A stretch of 40,066 nt of DNA from an uncultured Elusimicrobiales bacterium (GTDB taxonomy: Bacteria > Elusimicrobiota > Elusimicrobia > Elusimicrobiales > Elusimicrobiaceae), in assembly GCA_944324095.1 (NCBI GenBank), contig CALUUY010000009.1, positions 1-40,066 on the forward strand. Direction: 5' to 3'. This document shows positions 31,511 through 38,253 of this stretch, in pieces. The notes below the pieces were generated by a model, which had not been told where the DNA came from, did no database searches, and worked only from the letters and a program-made list of their open reading frames with translations. Positions within the stretch are counted from its first letter, which is position 1. The number at the start of each line of letters is the position of its first letter. Position numbers and translations under genes: made by a program.

Positions 31511-31926
31511 TTCCATTCTCCTGTTTCCATAATTTCGGCCAGTTCCACCGCGCGGCGGCCCACCTGCACCGCCCATTTACTGTCCAGCATTTCTTTGGCG
31601 GCGGTTTGATAGTTGCCCGCTTCGGCGGCGGCCAAAAACTTTTTAAATTTTAAAAGGCCAATAAGCCCCAGGTTATAGCACATATCCACCAGCACATATT
31701 GCCGGGGCTCATTTAGTTTTAAGTACCAAATGAAAGAGTTTTTAACGTTCTTTTCTGCCCGTTCAATGTCCTTTTTTAGAAGCAGTTCGGCCGTTTCCAG
31801 GTCTATGCCGTTGGCGTCTAAATTATGGCCATAACCGATGGTTAAATGCCCGGTGGGGCATTGGTATGGGCGAGGGGAAAAGCCCTCGTATTGTTTGATT
31901 CTTTCTGCTATGTTTTTATAATCCAT
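31507..31926 (-). CDS. Phage endolysin, GH24 lysozyme
   Basis: The 139-residue muramidase has the T4/P22-lysozyme pattern: catalytic E14 in IKQYEGFSPRPYQCPTG, then TIGYGHNLD with the usual Thr/Asp neighbourhood, and VLVDMCYNLGLIGLLKFKKFL. The C-terminus has QVGRRAVELAEIMETGEW. It cleaves the MurNAc-GlcNAc bond of peptidoglycan at lysis. It has no signal peptide, so it needs the holin. Its ATG overlaps the preceding stop by one base (TAATG). Confidence 0.95.
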   Translation of the reverse strand: MDYKNIAERIKQYEGFSPRPYQCPTGHLTIGYGHNLDANGIDLETAELLLKKDIERAEKNVKNSFIWYLKLNEPRQYVLVDMCYNLGLIGLLKFKKFLAAAEAGNYQTAAKEMLDSKWAVQVGRRAVELAEIMETGEWK

Positions 31927-32156
31927 TATTCACCCCCCGCGTGGCGCTGAAGGATAAAACCTTTAATGGTTTTGACGTCGTCTAAAATAATGTCTATTTT
32001 TACGCCGCTTTCCGTTAAGCGCCGCTCGTGCTGTTGTACGGTTTCTTCCAGCTTTTGTACCCGCGGCGGAAGGCCATACATCGTAAAACACCAAAACAAC
32101 ACCGCCCCGGCCACGCCGGCCAAGTACAGCCAGGCTTTTATTTTTTCAGGAGTCAT
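31926..32156 (-). CDS. Small phage membrane protein with coiled coil
   Basis: The 76-residue product has one transmembrane helix (IKAWLYLAGVAGAVLFWCFT) and a heptad-like coiled coil (VQKLEETVQQHERRLTESGV). This layout recalls the small XhlA-type or Rz1-neighbour proteins of phage lysis cassettes. It overlaps the next upstream gene by 4 bases. It is probably an accessory to holin function. Confidence 0.65.
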   Translation of the reverse strand: MTPEKIKAWLYLAGVAGAVLFWCFTMYGLPPRVQKLEETVQQHERRLTESGVKIDIILDDVKTIKGFILQRHAGGE

Positions 32157-32455
32157 TGGTCAGTCTCCCGCAAGGGTGCGGCCAGAGCTTCTATTTCCTG
32201 CGCTTGCTGTTTTACGTAATCGCTCGCGCCGGAGCCTTCCGCCAGTACCAGTTCCCGCACCACGCGGGTAAGGCTAGTTTGTGCCTCTAACGCCTGCACC
32301 TTTTCTTTTGCCGTAGGCTCTACTGGGGCAGGATTAGCCACAACAACATATTGCCCGTCCTTCTTTTCTATATGCCTGTCCCCCGTTTGGTTGCAGGCTA
32401 TGGCCGCCTGCGTGTAGTTTTCTAAATCAACAATTTGTCCTATTTCAAATTCCAT
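32153..32455 (-). CDS. Small phage protein following the tail fibre
   Basis: The 100-residue soluble protein starts MEFEIGQIVDLENYTQAAIACNQTG and has an A/E/Q-rich helical C-terminus. It lies 2 bases after the tail-fibre stop, where tail-fibre assembly chaperones are often found, and could be one. I see no definite family motif. Confidence 0.6.
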   Translation of the reverse strand: MEFEIGQIVDLENYTQAAIACNQTGDRHIEKKDGQYVVVANPAPVEPTAKEKVQALEAQTSLTRVVRELVLAEGSGASDYVKQQAQEIEALAAPLRETDQ

Positions 32456-32457
32456 AA

Positions 32458-34065
32458 TTAAGCTCCTTTACCACAGGCTTGCCAAAAACCTGTTTGTCCA
32501 TTCCAGTCACTTGTCCAACCATTTGCTACAACTGAAAAAGCAGTTGTTTTTTTGGTCTTAGCAATAGTTAATGTTCTAGACAAGTTATATTCGTGGTCAT
32601 CGGCCTTTCCAGTTGCTTGTATAGAATAGTTTAAGTTTGCAAATGGTTTTAATAATGTTATTTCTAAATTTTGACCAGTAGTTATTCTTGGTATTAACCC
32701 GCCTTGTTCTACCCAGCCGCTTTTATACACGCGGTACCAGTTGCCGGCGTCGTCCATATAATGGGAAACCACGTAATCGCCAATCAGGCTCTGGCCCGAA
32801 AGTAAAGAGCGCACCCAAGCGGTGGTGGCGGCATCGGTGCTATTAGAAGAAGACTGCGGTGTGGGCACCCTAACATTGGTGTTTTTCTCAAAAGACACTT
32901 GAGAAACCCCTGCGGGGCTATAAAATAGGCTTATTATATCCCGGTATGTACTGCTGCCGGCGTTATTTTGCCACATTCTTTTTATGTATTGTATGTTGCC
33001 GGTTGTATTGGCATAAGTATAATCAACAACCAGGTCTTTATTGTCCTTATCCCGCCAACGTTGAAGGCCTAAATAAACGTCTTTTTCAGGCACGTCACCC
33101 TGTGCAAAGGAGGTAGTTTTTCTAAAAAGCTCCGTATCTTGCAAAGTTAAGCTGCCGGTCATTGTGCCACCGGCCTTAGGCACGTAGGTGGAAGGATTGA
33201 TGCTAGAAGCACTTTGGGCTGCCTCTTGCGCGCTTTGCTGCGCGGCAGCTTGGGCGGATTTAGCCTCCTGTGCCGCCGTTTGGGCCGTTTGGGCGTTTTG
33301 CTGTGCACTGTGCGCCGAAGATACTGCCTGTTGGCTTTGCTCCGCCACTGTTTGGGCGGCCGCTTGTACGGAAACATCCGCCTGTTGAGCGGTTTGGGCA
33401 TAGTTCTGCGCTTGGGCTTGCGCAGTTTGCGCCTGTGTTTGGGCTTGTACGGCCGCCGCTTGGGCAGACTGCGCCGAAGAAACATATTGTTCCATCTGGC
33501 CCTTAACGGCTTGAGCTTCTTGTACCGCTTGCGAGGATACAAGCTGAGCTTCTTGTGATGCTTCTTTAGCTTGGGCGGAAATTTCCAACGCCTGTTGAGA
33601 GGTGGTTTGCGCCTGCTCTTTTAATTCTGTAATCGCCGTAAGATAAGACTGGGCGTCCGTATCATCGAGCTGGCTATGCACGGGGAATTTAAGCGCGCGG
33701 GATAATTCTTCCGCCAGTTCCTGCTGGCGCATAACGGCCAAATCGTGTGCATCTTCCCAGGTTTGTAAATCCAGTGTTTGCTGGCGTTTGATGTCCAACT
33801 CCTGCGTAAGCGGGGTGGCGCGCTGCAAGACAATGTATTCCCCTGCCGGCGGAGCGGGTTCTTCTTCCTGTGAAAGTGGGTAGAGCACTTCTTTTTCCTG
33901 CATATCCACTTCATAGCCGGAAGTTTTCAACACGGCTTTTCCGTCCGCTCCCACGCGCCAGAGGCGCAAGTCCTGCGCGTTAAATAGCGGGAAAGTAAAC
34001 GGCCAAGTAGTTCGTTTGCCGTCTGCAGGATAAACGTGTTTGGTATTAGTACAAGTAACTGTCAT
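32458..34065 (-). CDS. T7-type phage tail fibre protein
   Basis: The 535-residue fibre has an N-terminal T7 gp17-like attachment domain (residues 1-about 130: VYPADGKRTTWPFTFPLFNAQDLRL, ending QTLDLQTWEDAHDLAVMRQQELAEEL). A long Q/A/S-rich coiled coil (about 150-290) with near-heptad AQ repeats follows. Then come a PKAGGTMTGSLTL shaft motif, an AATTAWV motif seen before many fibre tips, and a C-terminal tip from about 430. DNA for the last ~80 residues (32458-32700) is more AT-rich than the rest. That fits exchange of the receptor-binding tip. Confidence 0.85.
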   Translation of the reverse strand: MTVTCTNTKHVYPADGKRTTWPFTFPLFNAQDLRLWRVGADGKAVLKTSGYEVDMQEKEVLYPLSQEEEPAPPAGEYIVLQRATPLTQELDIKRQQTLDLQTWEDAHDLAVMRQQELAEELSRALKFPVHSQLDDTDAQSYLTAITELKEQAQTTSQQALEISAQAKEASQEAQLVSSQAVQEAQAVKGQMEQYVSSAQSAQAAAVQAQTQAQTAQAQAQNYAQTAQQADVSVQAAAQTVAEQSQQAVSSAHSAQQNAQTAQTAAQEAKSAQAAAQQSAQEAAQSASSINPSTYVPKAGGTMTGSLTLQDTELFRKTTSFAQGDVPEKDVYLGLQRWRDKDNKDLVVDYTYANTTGNIQYIKRMWQNNAGSSTYRDIISLFYSPAGVSQVSFEKNTNVRVPTPQSSSNSTDAATTAWVRSLLSGQSLIGDYVVSHYMDDAGNWYRVYKSGWVEQGGLIPRITTGQNLEITLLKPFANLNYSIQATGKADDHEYNLSRTLTIAKTKKTTAFSVVANGWTSDWNGQTGFWQACGKGA

Positions 34066-34074
34066 AACATTACC

Positions 34075-35352
34075 TCATAAAAAATAAACATCACGCAGCT
34101 TTTTTAAAGCCGAAAGCTTGGCGGTAGAATCCCCGTCTTGGGAAAATACCGCATATTTAAAATCGTCCGCTTCTGCTGGAGTCAGGTTCTCTTTTCGGCA
34201 CAAACGCTCAGCTGCCGCCCATAATAAACGCCTGGCACGGGCGTCCTCCCCGCCTTGAATAGAGGCTCTTTCTCGTTTAAGAAGCACGTAATCACGCCCG
34301 TTCAAGCGCCCGGAAGAAAACTCCTCCTCCAGCTTATTCTCTTTAAAATCCGACTCTCCCAGCTGTTTATACAACCGGTTAAAAACCCCCGCATTAGACG
34401 TTTTAGCCGGGTTGCTTTTCCATTGGCGCACAGCGGCATTTAGCGTTTTTTCTTCCTGCGGGAAAACTTGCGCCAATGTGTATAAAGTTTGGCAAAGCGC
34501 TTTGGGATTATCCTGAGTGTGTGGTTGTAACACTTGCCCCAAAAGGGTGGCTTTTTCTTTTTGCCTGTTGGTGCGTGCTTCCCCGGCGGCCGCCCGCAAA
34601 GCAAGGCGGGTTTCCTCCATCACGCCGGGCGGCAAATGAGAGGCCGCCTCTTGGGTTAATGTTTCTACGTCTGTGTCGTTCCAATCAGCCGGGCTTTTTC
34701 CGCCCTGGAACGTTTTTTGTATGACAGTTTGGGCGGCACGCTCCCCCGCGCTTACTTCTAAACGGCGGGTGGCGCCTTGGCGCGCTTGCGGGGGTAAATA
34801 GTCCCCCAAGCGGGCTAATACATCGGCTGCTTGCGGGGTAAGCCCTTGCGCCAAAGACGCACTAATATAATTACCCACCGCACGGGCACACAAAGCGGCT
34901 TTGTTGGGAGAAGAGTCAAAATTCTTTTTGATAAAACGTTCCAATTCCCCGCTGGATGCTGCCAACGGCGCAACCGCCTGCGCCAAAGCCTGCCGGCGGG
35001 ACTCTTCTTCCTGTTTTTGTACCACGGACGCCTGTTCTTGTGCCTGCACAACGGCCGAAGCCAATAATTGCTGTGCGCCTGCCACCCATTCCGCTTGCCC
35101 CGTTACAGAAGAGCCTTCTCCTGCCGAGGCTGGCAAGGGGGCAGAAACGGCCGATGATTTTTCAGCTTTTTGTTTTGGCTTCGTTCTCAGGCCTTCCAGC
35201 AGGGCGCCCGCGGCGGAGGCGGAGGCAAGCCCTTGTGCAAGTTGGGTATAGTGATTGTGGCTAAAAGCCTGCTCTACCGGACGGGCTACTTCCCCGGCCG
35301 AAGCCGAGTTTACACGCAAAACGGTTTGCTTTTCATAAACGGGTATTCTCAT
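34075..35352 (-). CDS. Phage structural protein, probably internal virion or ejection
   Basis: The 425-residue A/Q/E-rich helical protein lies between the gp14-like gene and the tail fibre. It starts MRIPVYEKQTVLRVNSASAGEVARP, with AGGAGC 7 bases before the ATG. Long helical segments and lack of cysteine-rich or enzymatic motifs suit an ejected internal virion protein. Assignment rests on position and composition. Confidence 0.6.
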   Translation of the reverse strand: MRIPVYEKQTVLRVNSASAGEVARPVEQAFSHNHYTQLAQGLASASAAGALLEGLRTKPKQKAEKSSAVSAPLPASAGEGSSVTGQAEWVAGAQQLLASAVVQAQEQASVVQKQEEESRRQALAQAVAPLAASSGELERFIKKNFDSSPNKAALCARAVGNYISASLAQGLTPQAADVLARLGDYLPPQARQGATRRLEVSAGERAAQTVIQKTFQGGKSPADWNDTDVETLTQEAASHLPPGVMEETRLALRAAAGEARTNRQKEKATLLGQVLQPHTQDNPKALCQTLYTLAQVFPQEEKTLNAAVRQWKSNPAKTSNAGVFNRLYKQLGESDFKENKLEEEFSSGRLNGRDYVLLKRERASIQGGEDARARRLLWAAAERLCRKENLTPAEADDFKYAVFSQDGDSTAKLSALKKLRDVYFL

Positions 35353-35360
35353 AACTGCTC

Positions 35361-35852
35361 CTAATTGGAAAAAACATTAAACAAACGCTGTAAATACTGG
35401 CTTAAAAAACTGCCGGACAGCTGGCCGCTTACACGGCGGTATTGGGAAGCCTCCTCTTTCTTTGCCTGTACCCCCAGCAAGGCGGAAAGATTATTTTCAT
35501 ACAATTCATCTGCCGTGTTTTGACGCAGATTTTGCTGGTCTGTCAACAAATTCCAGCGGCTGTCTTGCATAATTTGATCCACCGTGTAAGACTTACCCAC
35601 CCCGTTCGCCGCCAAAGCCGCCTGTTGCGCACTCTGCGTAGCGGTATATTGGTTTTGCAAGCGGGTGTTCTCCTGCGCGGCTGAGCGGAATATGTATTCC
35701 GACTGACGCTTAGCCGCCGCCTGTTGTAAAGCGGCTTGTTTATCGGCCGCTTGGGCCAGCGCACGGTAATATTCCCGCTGGGATTTGTTCTGCCCCGCAA
35801 TGGACGCCGCACCCGCTATTAAACTGCCTCCTATATTTACTGCTCCTCCCAT
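35361..35852 (-). CDS. gp14-like internal virion protein
   Basis: The 163-residue protein has a glycine/alanine-rich hydrophobic start (GGAVNIGGSLIAGAASIAGQ), then A/Q-rich helices (YYRALAQAADKQAALQQAAA). T7 gp14-type ejected proteins have this layout. A strong AGGAGG lies before ATG 35852, and the start overlaps the stop of the gp13-like gene by 16 bases. Confidence 0.65.
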   Translation of the reverse strand: MGGAVNIGGSLIAGAASIAGQNKSQREYYRALAQAADKQAALQQAAAKRQSEYIFRSAAQENTRLQNQYTATQSAQQAALAANGVGKSYTVDQIMQDSRWNLLTDQQNLRQNTADELYENNLSALLGVQAKKEEASQYRRVSGQLSGSFLSQYLQRLFNVFSN

Positions 35853-36301
35853 AACTGGTTCCTCCTAAATAAAAATAACTGAAATTCTCTTTGCCCCGCT
35901 TTTTGTTTCTCTCCCTGCGCTTTTCCCCCCACCAGCTTTACAAAACGCACTGCCTGCGGGTAACTTAAATCCACATAATTGTACAAGAGCGGATAAAACC
36001 CGCTAAAAAACTTAACTACCCGCCGCGCCGCTTTTACAAAACCAAGTGGAAAATGCTCCACCCCCCTAGCCGTCACCAGCCACACACAAGCACGCCGCCC
36101 CAGTAAACTATCCGGCACTATGCCGGTTAACCCCACGGCACGCCCCTTGGCGCACAAAGTAAAACAGCACAGGCTTTGGCGGCAGAAACAGCGCAATAAC
36201 CCCGCGCCGGATTTGCCGTGTGAAGCCTGTATTTCCGCCCGGTCTTTTACACGCATAAAACGCGCCACACGCCAAAAATCAGCTTTACAAGTACGGCGCA
36301 A
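35837..36301 (-). CDS. gp13-like (DUF2833) phage protein, start uncertain
   Basis: About 154 residues of family-like sequence begin LRRTCKADFWRVARFMRVKDRAEIQ. They include GLTGIVPDSLLGRRACVWLVTARGVEHFPLGF and RRVVKFFSGFYPLLYNYVDLSYPQAVRFVKLVG, which match the gp13/DUF2833 pattern of podoviruses. The only start at the expected place is TTG 36301, and it has no ribosome-binding site. The frame stays open further upstream, but that part is antisense to the first moron and looks non-coding. The moron promoter overlaps the 5' end. The native start may have been lost when the moron inserted. Confidence 0.65.
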   Translation of the reverse strand: MRRTCKADFWRVARFMRVKDRAEIQASHGKSGAGLLRCFCRQSLCCFTLCAKGRAVGLTGIVPDSLLGRRACVWLVTARGVEHFPLGFVKAARRVVKFFSGFYPLLYNYVDLSYPQAVRFVKLVGGKAQGEKQKAGQREFQLFLFRRNQLWEEQ

Positions 36302-36312
36302 ACTAATATCAT
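36284..36312 (+). promoter_or_regulatory. Promoter of the first moron
   Basis: TTTACA (36284-36289) and TATCAT (36307-36312) are 17 bases apart. The flanking bases (TTTACAAG, 8 bases, AAACTA, then TATCATTTGTA) are shared with the second moron promoter at 37291-37319. AAGGAG lies 7 bases before the ATG. Confidence 0.7.
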
Positions 36313-36362
36313 TTGTAATAGTAAATGCGCGCTTTTGCGCAAAACTTACATAAGGAGATTTT

Positions 36363-37199
36363 ATGGGAATAGTATTTGTCATACTGGCATTTTTAATTTT
36401 GGCCGCTTTCATATATGGCATCTTCTTCTTAATTTTTAAATTAGGGTGGATTATCGCCGGAAGCAGCCGCAACAAATGGCCGCTTATTTTGGCCGGGGTA
36501 GCCACGGTGCTGCTGTTTGCGGTAACGATTATTTCTACTATGGTGGGTGTTAATAAGTACATTATGCCCATTATGCCCGTGGTGGAAAAAACCATACAAA
36601 AAACCGATATTACCACCGGTATCCGCCCCTATACAGACCAGCAGTACGGCTTTAGTATAAACCTCTTTGGCGGAACGGAAATGACCGAGTGGATCAACAT
36701 AGACAAAGATGAACACTTTGTGTTGGGGTTTGATACCAACATAGGCGCCGTAGCCAAAAAGAGAAACCCCACGGATAATAATTCCGTGCCTCCCATTTCC
36801 GGCTTTGTGGTGTATGTACAAAAAGACGAACCTTTAGCCAGCGTGGAACAATATTTACAAGAACAGGCCGACGAGTGGCTAAGCGTACAAAGCCCGCAAG
36901 TGAGCTTTATGTCTGCGCCGGATTTCTCCGTTCCCAATACTGTATTTTTGGAAGGAGAAGGCTCTACCGACCAAGGCCGAAACTTTAGAATTTACGTCAC
37001 CATCGCCGCGCAGGACGATCTACGCTACGCCGTTGTAGGTTTTGTAACCGGTAACCTGGCTTACTACCAATTAGCAAAAGACGAAATCCGCAGTTTCCGC
37101 CCTGCCGGTATGCCGCCTGCCCCGCTGGTGCGCAATACGGCTTTTACCGTTCCCGCCCAGGAGCAGCAGCCCGCACTTCCTGAACAACCGGCTAACTAA
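36363..37199 (+). CDS. Moron membrane protein 1, PsbP/LpqN-like extracytoplasmic domain
   Basis: The 278-residue protein has two N-terminal transmembrane helices (about 2-28 and 38-60) joined by a basic loop (AGSSRNKWP). An outside domain follows: PYTDQQYGFSINLFGGTEMTEW, FVVYVQKDEPLASVEQYLQEQADEW, PNTVFLEGEGSTDQG, YYQLAKDEIRSFRP. That Y-F-S-I/I-x-V/L-x-x-Y-L/I-x-SF order resembles PsbP/Mog1-like domains. The tail is P/Q/A-rich. It lies antisense within the phage late operon with its own promoter and terminator. A superinfection-exclusion or host-envelope role is plausible by analogy with other morons. Confidence 0.75.
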   Translation: MGIVFVILAFLILAAFIYGIFFLIFKLGWIIAGSSRNKWPLILAGVATVLLFAVTIISTMVGVNKYIMPIMPVVEKTIQKTDITTGIRPYTDQQYGFSINLFGGTEMTEWINIDKDEHFVLGFDTNIGAVAKKRNPTDNNSVPPISGFVVYVQKDEPLASVEQYLQEQADEWLSVQSPQVSFMSAPDFSVPNTVFLEGEGSTDQGRNFRIYVTIAAQDDLRYAVVGFVTGNLAYYQLAKDEIRSFRPAGMPPAPLVRNTAFTVPAQEQQPALPEQPAN

Positions 37200-37217
37200 A
37201 AACGGTTTGCTTTGTAC

Positions 37218-37247
37218 AGGGCCCTTGCTAAACAAGGGCCCTTTTTT
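37218..37247 (+). terminator. Terminator of the first moron
   Basis: AGGGCCCTTG, loop CTAAA, and CAAGGGCCCT with a T6 run. On the minus strand no T tract follows, so phage late transcription can pass. The same stem occurs after the second moron. Confidence 0.9.
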
Positions 37248-37290
37248 ACAGTTTTAAACGCCCTCACAGTTATTACTAAAACAAAACGAC

Positions 37291-37319
37291 TTTACAAGAC
37301 GCCTTTAAACTACTATCAT
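37291..37319 (+). promoter_or_regulatory. Promoter of the second moron
   Basis: TTTACA (37291-37296) and TATCAT (37314-37319) are 17 bases apart, with the same surrounding bases as the first moron promoter. AAGGAG lies 6 bases before the ATG at 37354. Confidence 0.75.
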
Positions 37320-37353
37320 TTGTAGGATTATTTTTAATACATAAGGAGATTGT

Positions 37354-38214
37354 ATGGTACTTATACTTGCCCTGTTGGCTATGTTAATTATAGCCGTTGT
37401 TGTGTATGCCGGATTCTTTCTAGTTTTTAAATTAGGCTGGATTATTGCAGGCAAAAAAAGAAACAAATGGCCGCTTATCTTGGCCGGGTTAGCCACCGTA
37501 TTGTTGTTTGCCGTAGTGGTAGGTACTTTGATATTTGGCACAAACAAATACGTTTTACCCGTAATGGAACTGGTGGACAAAACCGCCCAAAAAACTACCC
37601 TTACCACCGGTGTCCGCCCCTATACCGACCCGAAATACGGCTTTACCATTAACTTAGCCGGCGGAACGGAAATGAGCAAGTGGATTAAATACAAAAAGAA
37701 CCAAGATCTATTAATAGGACTGGATACTAATATGGGGATTCTACTAAGACAACAAAAACAACAGCCCTCTAAAGACCGCCAACTGCCCCCGATGTCCGCC
37801 CTGATTATTGCGGTAGATAAAAGAAAACCGGTGCAAGACGTGACGAAGTTTTTAAACTACCAAGCCAATAAATTCATCAAAGCCTCCGGCACCAACTACA
37901 CCGTTACGGCTGAGCCGGACTATTCTATTCCCAACACGGTCTTTATGCAAGGCAAAGGGGAAGCTGACGGGCAACCGTTTGTTATTTACAACTTAGCCAC
38001 CGTGCAAGGGGATCTCCAATACCGTATCTGGGCCCCGGCCAACGGCAACCCCGCCTATTTGCAAATGGTAAAAGATGAGATTCGCAGTTTCCGCCCCGCC
38101 GGCGTGCCGCCCGCCCCGCTGGCCAGTCAGGCGCCGGCCCCTCTCCCCGTGCGGGAAAATCTCCCCTTCCCGCCCATACTCGGGCTGGAACGTATTATCA
38201 ACAAACACAAATAG
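37354..38214 (+). CDS. Moron membrane protein 2, paralogue of the first
   Basis: The 286-residue paralogue of the gene at 36363 has two transmembrane helices separated by AGKKRNKWPLILAGLATVLL. An outside domain follows with PYTDPKYGFTINLAGGTEMSKW, PNTVFMQGKGEADGQ and YLQMVKDEIRSFRPAGVPPAP. The membrane part and the closing DEIRSFRPAG-PPAP are nearly identical to copy 1, while the middle of the outside domain has diverged. This pattern suggests duplication followed by selection on the exposed surface. Unit structure (promoter, gene, terminator) is the same as copy 1. Function is unknown. Confidence 0.75.
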   Translation: MVLILALLAMLIIAVVVYAGFFLVFKLGWIIAGKKRNKWPLILAGLATVLLFAVVVGTLIFGTNKYVLPVMELVDKTAQKTTLTTGVRPYTDPKYGFTINLAGGTEMSKWIKYKKNQDLLIGLDTNMGILLRQQKQQPSKDRQLPPMSALIIAVDKRKPVQDVTKFLNYQANKFIKASGTNYTVTAEPDYSIPNTVFMQGKGEADGQPFVIYNLATVQGDLQYRIWAPANGNPAYLQMVKDEIRSFRPAGVPPAPLASQAPAPLPVRENLPFPPILGLERIINKHK

Positions 38215-38222
38215 CCTTTTCT

Positions 38223-38251
38223 AGGGCCCTTGGCAACAAGGGCCCTTTTTT
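38223..38251 (+). terminator. Terminator of the second moron
   Basis: AGGGCCCTTG, loop GCAA, and CAAGGGCCCT with a T run to 38251. It ends 2 bases from the stop codon of the converging phage tail gene, marking a sharp insertion boundary. Confidence 0.9.
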
Positions 38252-38253
38252 AT

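Noticed and set aside
33159-33558. Several open frames on both strands over the tail-fibre shaft
   Set aside because: They come from the repetitive Q/A codons of the coiled coil and are K/R/P- or C/L-rich shadows without ribosome-binding sites.
35837-36616. A 259-residue minus-strand reading frame starting at 36616
   Set aside because: The first 105 codons are antisense to the first moron and read as low-information T/I/S/K-rich sequence. Family similarity begins only at 36301, so I report the shorter gp13-like gene.
37218-38251. AGGGCCCTTG stems of the moron terminators compared with the GGGCCTATA element
   Set aside because: They share GGGCC but form hairpins with T runs after stop codons. 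The exported-gene elements lie before start codons without T runs.
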